This document shows, one piece after another, positions 18,501 to 24,754 of a stretch of 64,000 bases of DNA. The stretch is from Candidatus Avelusimicrobium intestinale (GTDB lineage: Bacteria > Elusimicrobiota > Elusimicrobia > Elusimicrobiales > Elusimicrobiaceae), in the NCBI GenBank assembly GCA_902765225.1, contig CACWYV010000001.1:186001-250000 (forward strand), read 5' to 3'. A model generated the notes under the pieces. It did not search any database and had not been told where the DNA came from. It saw only the letters and a list, made by a program, of their open reading frames with translations. Position numbers and translations under genes: made by a program. Position 1 is the stretch's first letter. Each line of letters opens with the position of its first letter.

Positions 18501-19038
18501 GGCGGACGCATTCTTCGCGTTTGGCTTTGTATTTGGATACTCCGGCTACTTCTTCAAACATTTCGCGGCGTTGCTCCGGGGAAGCGGACAATACGCTTTC
18601 TACACCGCCCTGGTCAATAATGGCGTATCCTTCTCCGCCGATACCGGTATCTAAAAACAAATCGCGGATATCGCGCAAGCGGCATTGAACTTTGTTTAAA
18701 TAATATTCACTCTCGCCCGAGCGGAAAATTTTGCGGGTGACGGTAATTTCGTTAAAATCCAGCGGAAGTTGGCGGCCCGTATTATCAAAAATCATACTGA
18801 CCTGCGCCATGTTTAAGGGGGCGCGTTTGGCCGTACCGTTAAAAATAATATCCACCATAGAAGAAGAACGCAGTGCTTTCCAGCTCATCTCGCCGATCGT
18901 CCACCGTACCGAGTCTATTACGTTGGATTTGCCGCATCCGTTTGGCCCCACCACACACGTAATACCCGGTTCAAAATCCAGACGGGATTTATCCGCGAAC
19001 GATTTAAATCCTATTATTTCTATTGCTTTTAAATACAT
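15556..19038 (-). CDS. smc: Chromosome segregation ATPase SMC
   Basis: An 1160-residue protein with N-terminal Walker A GPNGCGKSN (residues 31-39) and a Q-loop region, two long coiled-coil arms, and a central hinge around residues 500-670 (SGISGVKGTLRKAL to DGTVQDEFFVGGGAADVRA). The C-terminal ABC signature is ITSMSGGEKTLTA and Walker B is FCIMDEADAALDEANV. SMC dimers with ScpAB load at parS via ParB and organise the origin region, so this gene belongs functionally with parAB at 39-41 kb. The start is ATG 19038, behind AAGGGG; a longer frame to 19089 has no family support. ScpA and ScpB are not in the window. Confidence 0.97.
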   Translation of the reverse strand: MYLKAIEIIGFKSFADKSRLDFEPGITCVVGPNGCGKSNVIDSVRWTIGEMSWKALRSSSMVDIIFNGTAKRAPLNMAQVSMIFDNTGRQLPLDFNEITVTRKIFRSGESEYYLNKVQCRLRDIRDLFLDTGIGGEGYAIIDQGGVESVLSASPEQRREMFEEVAGVSKYKAKREECVRRLERVDMDLARLADTVALIQEQIKKLDSEAKKARLYQKYREELKESEIAISVCSIKEADGLIAKHTAELDPLVAKQTDLENRISAQEGAVAALDLNLTHKQKEMADFNEKISASKYQVGLLEGAIKNCDNLTAELTAQVASSGAEAQRGQSRLQELAPTIAKLKEQLSAVVAELNPLQENYNTQTTAAQKIETDLRQAENDLQRASGDLMTLVQKQMEVSNRISLEESSAQRENEDLIAAEKSSQAQAAGLTQHEAQLKEITTRLEQAQTTANQAKEAIAQGETAFQKLQQERASLNEQFSAVKSAAAALKAKLEMIQTQGQNDPYWVGAQLVSKSGISGVKGTLRKALKYPAKLGVAVEEAFGKYLDAVLCTDEKAVQEALALLKKNGKARAKFIVLDRVPATPVATPQDSLKKEISYKAELENLVNYIIGKTSYRDGTVQDEFFVGGGAADVRAPEAYWGEEETVRNEMDSKTQEEEKISAQIVANYDSLKKTEEELKGLRIKYQEAAVALNSVENERTQKMREMEAARQEIARADARKKEIVLRVESRKQAVESLQKQLEELKQKHSETQARGEELRLRQVELRAQAETLKETLHTLSTQLYDVRIKKNNIELDLKSTEYEFNSLTDSEGRRNEKIASSNLRLKSLAEEKLSTQAKLSAERDTLAQLELTEHQMRGEVENLKKDLNEKTTALNGCKKELSDLTLKKNDLENALSNARRQRTTVANHLFESWNITPEEAQLNYGEKTVDYERVKMMRKRIENMGAVNMTAPEEYDALTERHTFLQSQITDLDNAKKDLKAAISKINQTTRENFRYTFDQVRTHFKNIYQTLFRGGECDLVLTQPDNLLETGIEIFAQPPGKKLLNITSMSGGEKTLTAMSLLFAFFTHNPSPFCIMDEADAALDEANVERYVNLIKEFAKTTQFIVVTHNKRTMEAARMLYGITMEESGVSKVMSVNLADRTNPEDIKKKEAIEALVEA

Positions 19039-19193
19039 AAGAACCCCTTCAGGCAGATATATTTTGATTATACCATTTTCCCTATACACAAAGCCCGTTT
19101 TTCCTCCGTACGCGAACTATTGTATCCGCTCCGAGGAGCCCCTGTCTTCAAAAAACACTTGCCAAACGGCGCAATTTTTATTACACTTGATTT

Positions 19194-19209
19194 GTACGAC
19201 TATTCGTAC
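19194..19209 (+). promoter_or_regulatory. Palindrome upstream of the 19.25-kb small gene (possible operator)
   Basis: GTACGA and TCGTAC flank the 4-nt centre CTAT, 43 bases before the start codon, between divergent smc and the small gene. TTAATATTAA at 19211-19220 is a second small palindrome. No well-formed -35/-10 pair is clear. Confidence 0.35.
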
Positions 19210-19251
19210 GGTTAATATTAACGACGAGTCCTTTAAAGGAGGAGTATTCAC

Positions 19252-19476
19252 ATGGCAGAAAAAGTATTGAAAGTAGGCATGGACCGCGAAGACGGTTTCT
19301 TGTACTACATTGACAAAGACGGCGACATCGCCCGCGTGCAAATGGCCCGTGGTGGCAAAAAAGGTGGCAAGCCGAAAAAAGTTGAAAAATGTGGTATCAA
19401 GAAAGAAAAAGGATATTTGTATTTCTTAGATAAGAAAGGCGATATCTCCAGAGCCAAAATGGTAAACGCCAAATAA
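19252..19476 (+). CDS. Small basic protein with two tandem repeats, function unknown
   Basis: A 74-residue, Lys/Gly-rich protein made of two related units. Unit 1 is about residues 5-32 (VLKVGMDREDGFLYYIDKDG, then DIARVQMARG). Unit 2 is about residues 43-71 (VEKCGIKKEKGYLYFLDKKG, then DISRAKM). A GGKKGGKPKK linker joins them. Each unit reads as a beta-rich GYLYFxDKxGDIsRakM motif. I do not know a named domain for it. An excellent ribosome site (AAAGGAGGAG) and a strong terminator suggest abundant expression as a single-gene transcript. A nucleic-acid or ribosome-binding role would fit its charge, but this is only inference. Confidence 0.88.
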   Translation: MAEKVLKVGMDREDGFLYYIDKDGDIARVQMARGGKKGGKPKKVEKCGIKKEKGYLYFLDKKGDISRAKMVNAK

Positions 19477-19490
19477 GTTTACTGGTCACA

Positions 19491-19519
19491 ACACCCCCGG
19501 TTCTACCGGGGGTGTTTTT
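19491..19519 (+). terminator. Terminator of the small repeat-protein gene
   Basis: A perfect 10-bp stem ACACCCCCGG/CCGGGGGTGT with a 5-nt loop and TTTTTA. Confidence 0.93.
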
Positions 19520-19563
19520 ATGATTAAGAGTTATTACAACAAAGTGACTTTTTTGGAGATACT

Positions 19564-20124
19564 ATGGTCCCGCTCAAAAAGAAAAGACCTTTTATTCATA
19601 CCTCCCCGTCGGAAGGAAATTTCTCCTATTCTGTTGGTTTTACTCTTATTGAATTATTAGTCGTTGTGCTTATTATCGGCATCTTGGCTTCTATTGCCGT
19701 GCCACAGTACCAAAAGGCAGTAGATAAAGCCCGCCTCATAAAATATATACAAGTAGCCCAGGGTATCAAAAAAGCCCAGGAAACGTTTTACTTGTCTACT
19801 GGAGAATATGCCAAAGATTTAAAACTGCTGGCCATTGATTATGTGGCAGATTGCACTTACGCAGAAAGAGTAGATAATGAGTTTGTTTGTCAAAATGGTT
19901 TTTTTATAGATAACGGAGTTTCCTCCCAACGGCCCACCGGTGAACTACAAATTTCACTATGTCCAGAGATGAATACAGGGTATGATACCTGTACCGCTAA
20001 CCGAAAAATGTTTTACGGTATCTTTTATGATTATGCAAACAATATCAGTAAACGCGGAACGATCCGCTGTGTAGGATATACAGACTATTGGAGATCCATT
20101 TGTCAATCGTTGATAAATTTGTAA
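19564..20124 (+). CDS. Type IV prepilin-like protein (orphan, long leader)
   Basis: A 186-residue protein with a 25-residue basic leader ending in SVG|FTLIELLVVVLIIGILASIAVPQYQ. The pilin helix is followed by a variable globular domain with several cysteines (DCTYAERVDNEFVCQNG, LCPEMNTGYDTCTA), suggesting disulfides. The leader is much longer than the 4-residue leaders of the 11.1- and 44.6-kb prepilins. GGAG lies 6 bases before the ATG, and the gene is bounded by terminators on both sides. It converges on rplA. Confidence 0.93.
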   Translation: MVPLKKKRPFIHTSPSEGNFSYSVGFTLIELLVVVLIIGILASIAVPQYQKAVDKARLIKYIQVAQGIKKAQETFYLSTGEYAKDLKLLAIDYVADCTYAERVDNEFVCQNGFFIDNGVSSQRPTGELQISLCPEMNTGYDTCTANRKMFYGIFYDYANNISKRGTIRCVGYTDYWRSICQSLINL

Positions 20125-20128
20125 GAAA

Positions 20129-20159
20129 AAGCCCTGCTCTAATGGAGCAGGGCTTTTTT
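20129..20159. terminator. Bidirectional terminator between the 19.6-kb prepilin and rplA
   Basis: GCCCTGCTC/GAGCAGGGC stem with a 5-nt loop; AAAAA on the left and TTTTTT on the right, serving both convergent units. Confidence 0.92.
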
Positions 20160-20175
20160 GTTTGCAAAAGAGAAA

Positions 20176-20850
20176 CTATTTGTTGTTTACAAACACCCCA
20201 GGTCCCATCGTGGAACTCATAGAGATGCTTTTTACATACACCCCTTTAGAGGTGCTCGGTTTTACGCGAAGAATAGTGTCCATTACCGCTTTTGCATTTT
20301 CGGCCAATTTGGCAGCATCAAACGACGCTTTACCAATGATGGCGTGTACGATACCATACGCATCAGCTTTAAACTCAATGCGGCCGGCTTTTAAGGCCTT
20401 AATCGTATTGGCTAAATCAAACGTTACGGTGCCGGATTTCGGGTTCGGCATAAGTCCGCGCGGGCCCAAAATTTTGGCAGCTTTGGCGAGGTCTTTCATT
20501 GTGTCGGGCGTAGCCACGAGAACGTCAAAATCAATCTTCCCCTTGGTTACTTCTTCCACAATATCTTCCGCGCCTACGCGGTCGGCCCCGGCTTTTTGCG
20601 CTTCTTGAGCGTGTTCGCCTTTGGCAATAACCGCGATACGTTTGGTTTTACCGGTACCGTGCGGCAAGGCCACCGTGGTGCGCACTTGCTGATCGGCTTT
20701 TTTGGTATCAATGCCTAATTTCACGTGAAGTTCCACCGTTTCGTCAAACTTAGCTTTCGCGTTGGTTTTAACGATATTGGCGGCTTCTTCAAACGTGTAG
20801 GTTTTGGACTTGTCATACGCCTTAACGGCGGCTTCCATTCTTTTTCCCAT
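20176..20850 (-). CDS. rplA: 50S ribosomal protein L1
   Basis: A 224-residue L1 with the family core FDETVELHVKLGIDTKKADQ, VRTTVALPHGTGKTKRIAVI, and LGPRGLMPNPKSGTV. L1 forms the mobile stalk of the 50S subunit at the E site and often represses its own operon. AAGGAG precedes the ATG. It is last in the secE-nusG-rplK-rplA run; rplJ and rplL, which usually follow, are absent, and a prepilin gene lies there instead. Confidence 0.98.
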   Translation of the reverse strand: MGKRMEAAVKAYDKSKTYTFEEAANIVKTNAKAKFDETVELHVKLGIDTKKADQQVRTTVALPHGTGKTKRIAVIAKGEHAQEAQKAGADRVGAEDIVEEVTKGKIDFDVLVATPDTMKDLAKAAKILGPRGLMPNPKSGTVTFDLANTIKALKAGRIEFKADAYGIVHAIIGKASFDAAKLAENAKAVMDTILRVKPSTSKGVYVKSISMSSTMGPGVFVNNK

Positions 20851-20900
20851 CTAAAGACTCCTTAAGGTTCTAACGGGCAAATGCCCTCCCTTACGTTAAA

Positions 20901-21335
20901 TTATTTTACTACGTCTACGCCCATGCTGCGGCAGGTACCTTTTACCATTTCCGCGGCGTGTTTTACATCCTTGGTGTTCAAATCGGGCAGTTTTTGCGCC
21001 GCGATTTTTTCACACTGGGCTTGCGTAATCTTGCCGACTTTATCTTTGTGCGGAGCACCCGACCCTTTGGCCAGTTTTAACTCCTTGATAATCAGCGTAG
21101 CCATCGGCGGCATCTTGGTGATAAAGGAGAAAGAGCGGTCTTCATATACCGTAATGATAACCGGAATTTTTACTCCTTTTTCCATTTTAGCCGTTTTGGC
21201 GTTGAATTGTTTGCAGAATTCCATGATGTTTACACCGTGCTGCCCTAACGCCGGACCCACAGGCGGGGCCGGATTGGCGGCACCGGCAGGAATTTGCAAC
21301 TTGATGTATCCTTTAATTTTTTTCTCTTTTGCCAT
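20901..21335 (-). CDS. rplK: 50S ribosomal protein L11
   Basis: A 144-residue L11 with [22 protein letters not shown] at the N-terminus (thiostrepton-binding proline helix) and a C-terminal RNA-binding domain ending in [10 protein letters not shown]. It forms the GTPase-associated centre with 23S rRNA and activates RelA-type enzymes. It lies between nusG and rplA in the conserved order. Confidence 0.98.
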   Translation of the reverse strand: MAKEKKIKGYIKLQIPAGAANPAPPVGPALGQHGVNIMEFCKQFNAKTAKMEKGVKIPVIITVYEDRSFSFITKMPPMATLIIKELKLAKGSGAPHKDKVGKITQAQCEKIAAQKLPDLNTKDVKHAAEMVKGTCRSMGVDVVK

Positions 21336-21375
21336 TTTGTTGTTACTCCATTTTTACTGCAATACTGCGGTAAAT

Positions 21376-21909
21376 CTAATTTTTTTCCACTTGTAGGAAA
21401 TCCACTTCCACAGGCGTAGCGCGGTCAAACACGGTAACCATGACTTTCAGTTTGTTCTTTTGTTCGTTGACGTCTTCCACCACACCTACAAAGTGTTTGA
21501 ACGGACCTTCGGTAATGCGTACGCTTTCGCCGCGTTCAAATTCCACCAACCGTTTGGGTTTGCCGGACGGATTTTCTGTTAGTTCTACAATACCGGCAAT
21601 TTCTTCTTCCGGCAAGGGGACCGGGTTGGGATCGCCCAAAAATCCGGTTACACCCGTAACGGTTTTGATAAACCAATAGGCCTCGCTGGTCATGCACATT
21701 TCTACCAGCACATACCCGGGGAAGAATTTCCGCTTGCGCAGGATTTTCTTGTTTTGTTTGACCTCTACGACTTCTTCCGTCGGTACTAAAACGTTAAAAA
21801 CACGGTCCGAAAATCCTTGGATTTCTGCGTTCAGTTGGATTTTTTCGCGCACTTTATCCTCGTGCCCGGTTTGGGTATGTACGACGTACCACGCTCTTTC
21901 TTCAGCCAT
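21376..21909 (-). CDS. nusG: Transcription elongation/antitermination factor NusG
   Basis: A 177-residue NusG with NGN domain ([18 protein letters not shown]) and C-terminal KOW domain ([25 protein letters not shown]). It binds RNA polymerase and couples it to Rho or to the ribosome via S10. The start is ATG 21909 after GGGAGGT. It overlaps the end of secE by 8 bases; a start seven codons upstream is rejected. Confidence 0.97.
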   Translation of the reverse strand: MAEERAWYVVHTQTGHEDKVREKIQLNAEIQGFSDRVFNVLVPTEEVVEVKQNKKILRKRKFFPGYVLVEMCMTSEAYWFIKTVTGVTGFLGDPNPVPLPEEEIAGIVELTENPSGKPKRLVEFERGESVRITEGPFKHFVGVVEDVNEQKNKLKVMVTVFDRATPVEVDFLQVEKN

Positions 21910-22096
21910 TCGTACCTCCCACCAGCGCACTTAACACGCTCGTAAGGCCCCAATCCAACACAGCCACATACGCTGCCACCAATGCTACGACGATACCTAC
22001 CAAAAAAGTGGAAACGGCCACTTCCCGGCGGGAAAGCCAGGTGGATTTTTTAAGTTCGCCATAGGATTGTTTCACAAAATCAATTGCTTTATTCAT
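21902..22096 (-). CDS. secE: Preprotein translocase subunit SecE
   Basis: A 64-residue single-span SecE: an amphipathic helix (DFVKQSYGELKKSTWLSRREV) followed by one membrane helix. This is the short form; it clamps SecY in the translocon. It sits between tRNA-Trp and nusG, its usual place. Confidence 0.95.
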   Translation of the reverse strand: MNKAIDFVKQSYGELKKSTWLSRREVAVSTFLVGIVVALVAAYVAVLDWGLTSVLSALVGGTNG

Positions 22097-22119
22097 CGGA
22101 AGTTATCCTTTACAAAACC

Positions 22120-22194
22120 TGGCAGGAGCGGAAGGACTCGAACCTTCAGTCCCGGTTTTGGAGACCGGTGGTTTACCAGTTAACCGACGCTCCC
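22120..22194 (-). tRNA. tRNA-Trp (CCA)
   Basis: Read on minus, the stem CCGGT/ACCGG encloses loop CTCCAAA, anticodon CCA. The acceptor is GGGAGCG/CGCTCCT (one G-T pair), discriminator G, and the 3' CCA is encoded. The conserved context rpmG-tRNA-Trp-secE supports it. Confidence 0.95.
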
Positions 22195-22204
22195 CCAACA
22201 AATT

Positions 22205-22366
22205 TTACGATGCTTTTCCTTCTTTGTGAACGGTGCTTTTTCCGCATTTTTTGCAGAATTTGTTCACTTCTAACTTATATTCTTTCTTTTTACCGCGCAC
22301 TTGATAATAGTTTCTGCTTTTGCAATCTTTGCAAATCAGCGCGATTGTAATTCTTTCGCTTGCCAT
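22205..22366 (-). CDS. rpmG: 50S ribosomal protein L33 (zinc-ribbon form)
   Basis: A 53-residue protein beginning MASERITIALICKDCKSRNY and ending with KFCKKCGKSTVHKEGKAS. Two CxxC pairs (C12/C15 and C38/C41) make this the zinc-binding C+ form. It lies between tuf and tRNA-Trp, the standard location. Confidence 0.96.
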   Translation of the reverse strand: MASERITIALICKDCKSRNYYQVRGKKKEYKLEVNKFCKKCGKSTVHKEGKAS

Positions 22367-22436
22367 CTTGTCTATCCTTAAATATTGCGTGACGCAGGGC
22401 GCCTTGGCAACTTGTGATTAGTCAGCGCGTTCCTCT

Positions 22437-22461
22437 GTGGGGGCGCATAACGCGCCCCCAC
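22437..22461 (-). other. Strong hairpin between tuf and rpmG
   Basis: GTGGGGGCGC and GCGCCCCCAC form a perfect 10-bp stem with a 5-nt loop, 24 bases after the tuf stop. There is no U tract on the minus strand, so it is more likely an mRNA-stabilising or processing hairpin that separates tuf mRNA from rpmG than a terminator. Confidence 0.6.
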
Positions 22462-22484
22462 CAAGCGAACTAAACAAGTTACTA

Positions 22485-23675
22485 CTACTCAATAATTTTG
22501 GTTACTACACCAGCGCCTACGGTGTGGCCGCCTTCGCGGATAGCAAAGCGCAAGCCTTCTTCCATGGCTACCGGGGTAATAAGTTTTACTTCAATTTCCG
22601 CATTGTCGCCGGGCATGATCATTTCTTGTTTGAAAGAAAGTTCGCCGGTTACGTCCGTGGTGCGGAGGTAGAATTGCGGTTTATAACCCGGGGTTAACGG
22701 GGTATGGCGGCCGCCTTCTTCTTTTTTCAAGATGTACACTTGGCCGGTGAAATGTTTGTGCGGATTGACCGATTTGGGAGCCGCCAATACTTGGCCGCGT
22801 TCCACTTGGTTCTTTTCAATACCGCGCAAGAGGATACCGACGTTATCGCCGGCGATACCTTCGTCCAACAATTTGCGGAACATTTCAATACCGGTGGCAA
22901 CGGTGTTCATGGTGTCGCGGAAACCGATGATTTCCAACGGATCACCCACGTGCACCTTACCGCGTTCAATTCTGCCGGTGGCTACCGTACCGCGCCCGGT
23001 GATGGAGAATACGTCTTCTACCGCCATCAAGAACGGTTTATCGGTTTCGCGTTTGGGTTCGGGGATCCAGCTATCAAGCGCGTCCATTAAGCGTTTGATG
23101 CAGGGTTCACCGAGTTCGCTTTGATCGCCTTCAATGGCTTTCAAAGCAGAACCGCGTACGATCGGCGTGTTGTCACGGTCAAATTCGTATTTGCCCAGCA
23201 AATCGCGGATTTCTTCTTCAACGAGGTCCAACAAGTCTTTATCGTCAACCAAGTCTACTTTGTTGAGGAATACGACGAGTTTCGGTACGTTTACCTGTTT
23301 AGCCAACAGTACGTGTTCGCGGGTTTGCGGCATCGGGCCGTCCACGGCGGAAACTACCAAGATAGCACCGTCCATCTGCGCGGCGCCGGTGATCATGTTT
23401 TTAATGTAGTCAGCGTGGCCGGGGCAGTCAATGTGTGCGTAGTGGCGTTTGTCACTTTCGTATTCTACGTGAGAAACGGCTACCGTTACGATTTTAGAAG
23501 CATCACGAACGACACCGCCTTTGGCGATATCGGTGTAAGCCATCGCTTTGGCTTTACCTTCTTTGGCTAATACTTTGGTAATAGCGGTGGTAAGCGTCGT
23601 CTTACCGTGGTCCACGTGACCAATCGTACCGACGTTTACGTGCGGTTTGCTGCGGGAAAATTTTTCCTTTGCCAT
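22485..23675 (-). CDS. tuf: Elongation factor Tu
   Basis: A 396-residue EF-Tu starting [29 protein letters not shown]1 GHVDHGKT, G3 DCPGHADY, G4 NKVD and G5 SALK are all present. It delivers aminoacyl-tRNA to the ribosomal A site. It is the only tuf in the window and follows three tRNA genes, probably in one transcript. The ribosome site is AGGAG before the ATG. Confidence 0.99.
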   Translation of the reverse strand: MAKEKFSRSKPHVNVGTIGHVDHGKTTLTTAITKVLAKEGKAKAMAYTDIAKGGVVRDASKIVTVAVSHVEYESDKRHYAHIDCPGHADYIKNMITGAAQMDGAILVVSAVDGPMPQTREHVLLAKQVNVPKLVVFLNKVDLVDDKDLLDLVEEEIRDLLGKYEFDRDNTPIVRGSALKAIEGDQSELGEPCIKRLMDALDSWIPEPKRETDKPFLMAVEDVFSITGRGTVATGRIERGKVHVGDPLEIIGFRDTMNTVATGIEMFRKLLDEGIAGDNVGILLRGIEKNQVERGQVLAAPKSVNPHKHFTGQVYILKKEEGGRHTPLTPGYKPQFYLRTTDVTGELSFKQEMIMPGDNAEIEVKLITPVAMEEGLRFAIREGGHTVGAGVVTKIIE

Positions 23676-23719
23676 TTTGTTTAGTTCTCCTGTATTAATT
23701 TTACTGCTTTTATTAAATT

Positions 23720-23792
23720 AGCTGGGAGTGGGAATCGAACCCACGACCTTCTCCTTACCATGGAGATGCTCTACCGACTGAGCTACCCCAGC
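23720..23792 (-). tRNA. tRNA-Thr (GGT), copy 1
   Basis: Stem TCTCC/GGAGA with loop ATGGTAA gives anticodon GGT. Acceptor GCTGGGG/TCCCAGC, discriminator T, no CCA encoded. It differs from copy 2 at four positions, two of them a compensating base-pair change in the anticodon stem. Confidence 0.95.
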
Positions 23793-23824
23793 ACTTCTAC
23801 AACTACTGTACTGCAAATCTTCCA

Positions 23825-23897
23825 AGCTGGGAGTGGGAATTGAACCCACGACCTTTTCCTTACCATGGAAATGCTCTACCAACTGAGCTACCCCAGC
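23825..23897 (-). tRNA. tRNA-Thr (GGT), copy 2
   Basis: Stem TTTCC/GGAAA with loop ATGGTAA gives anticodon GGT. Its acceptor and T stem match copy 1. It has a T-loop change (TTCAATT against TTCGATT) and a D-loop change. Confidence 0.95.
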
Positions 23898-23907
23898 AAA
23901 AAATCAA

Positions 23908-23978
23908 AGCGGGCGAAGGGAATCGAACCCTCGTCACAAGCTTGGAAGGCTAGTGTTCTACCATTGAACCACGCCCGC
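23908..23978 (-). tRNA. tRNA-Gly (TCC)
   Basis: The loop CTTCCAA gives anticodon TCC; acceptor GCGGGCG/CGCCCGC with discriminator T. The anticodon stem CTAGC/GCTTG has one T-T mismatch. A TATAAT element on minus lies at 23994-23999, about 16 bases upstream. Confidence 0.92.
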
Positions 23979-24053
23979 AAAATGTAACACTCTATTATAT
24001 CAAAAAAACACCCTGCCCGGGTAGAAAAACCCAAGCGGAACAACCGGTAAAAA

Positions 24054-24077
24054 CGGCCCCCTTCCCGGGGGCCTTTT
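24054..24077. terminator. Bidirectional terminator downstream of the 24-kb prepilin
   Basis: GGCCCCC/GGGGGCC stem (24055-24061 with 24067-24073), 5-nt loop, with T runs in both directions. Confidence 0.88.
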
Positions 24078-24081
24078 AAGT

Positions 24082-24111
24082 ATTATAGCATAGAGTCTTT
24101 AATCTTGGCAA
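24082..24111 (-). promoter_or_regulatory. Extended -10 promoter reading toward the tRNA-tuf operon
   Basis: On minus: TTGCCA (24106-24111), 18-bp spacer, TGC-TATAAT (24082-24087). The start would fall at about 24075, at the foot of the terminator hairpin 24055-24073, so transcripts would meet a terminator at once. It may drive the tRNA-tuf unit through partial read-through. Confidence 0.5.
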
Positions 24112-24115
24112 GCAA

Positions 24116-24688
24116 TTATTGGTAAAACCAAGTATACGCATCTGCCGTGCCTGTGCCGGGAGTGGTAGCACCGGAATCGGTTTTACAAACTTTATTTTGC
24201 ACGGAAGACAAGTTTCTGTTTCGGGCTATACATAACCTTTTGCCGGCATGTGCTTGTGAATAATTAAAATAAATAATATATTCCAGATCTCCCCCATTCA
24301 AATATCTGTGGCACGATGCATACTGTTCCGTGGAATCACTCCTCTTTTTTACAAAACAATATCCCCAGTCACACATCCACTTATTTTCTGTCAACGTACA
24401 TCCTGAAATATCTACAGCTAACGCATCTAGCTCCTTTACATAATCTCCATTCGCCAAATAATACGCTTCTTCGGAATCGGCCAAACTTTTGGTAACGTGC
24501 TTTAGTGCCGCATACCTGCTTTTTGTGACCGCCAGCTGGTACTGCGGCAGCGCGACAGAAGCCAAAATGCCAATAATGAGCACGACAACCAATAATTCAA
24601 TGAGGGTGAAACCGGACCTCGTGCGAGGGAAAACGGAGAGATTCCCAATTAAGTCGGAAATGACCTCGTTTTTATTTTTACAACGCAC
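24116..24688 (-). CDS. Type IV prepilin-like protein (orphan; leader encoded by a dispersed repeat)
   Basis: About 190 residues. I start at GTG 24688 because GAGGAG lies 5 bases before it, whereas the upstream ATGs (24736, 24742) have no ribosome site. The leader contains NEVISDLIGNLSVF and ends RSG|FTLIELLVVVLIIGILASVALPQYQ. The mature domain has paired cysteines (ISGCTLTENKWMCDWGYCFV). The DNA for VISDLIGNL is a copy of a palindromic repeat also found near 60.1 kb. It lies just downstream of the GH13 gene and could be co-transcribed with it. Confidence 0.88.
   Translation of the reverse strand: MRCKNKNEVISDLIGNLSVFPRTRSGFTLIELLVVVLIIGILASVALPQYQLAVTKSRYAALKHVTKSLADSEEAYYLANGDYVKELDALAVDISGCTLTENKWMCDWGYCFVKKRSDSTEQYASCHRYLNGGDLEYIIYFNYSQAHAGKRLCIARNRNLSSVQNKVCKTDSGATTPGTGTADAYTWFYQ
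24633..24668. repeat. Dispersed palindromic repeat, copy A (inside prepilin leader)
   Basis: The plus strand reads ACGGAGAGATTCCCAATT then AAGTCGGAAATGACCTCG. It aligns with the reverse complement of 60120-60155 through GGAGAGATTCC and CGGnAATGAC. The family resembles the widespread palindromic GGAATGAC/GTCATTCC intergenic repeats of many bacteria. Confidence 0.75.
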
Positions 24689-24754
24689 GAATCTCCTCTC
24701 CGTCGGAAAGGTAAAAATTTTTTTAACGGGAGACATACGCATTCAAAAAATCGT

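Noticed and set aside
16000-19000. Long plus-strand frames opposite smc
   Set aside because: They are antisense shadows with Ser/Arg/Phe-biased composition and no ribosome sites.
23608-23621. GGTCCACGTGACC palindrome in tuf
   Set aside because: It encodes the conserved HVDHGKT region, so coding constraint explains it.
24689-24742. ATG starts upstream of the 24-kb prepilin
   Set aside because: No ribosome site; GTG at 24688 has GAGGAG at ideal spacing.
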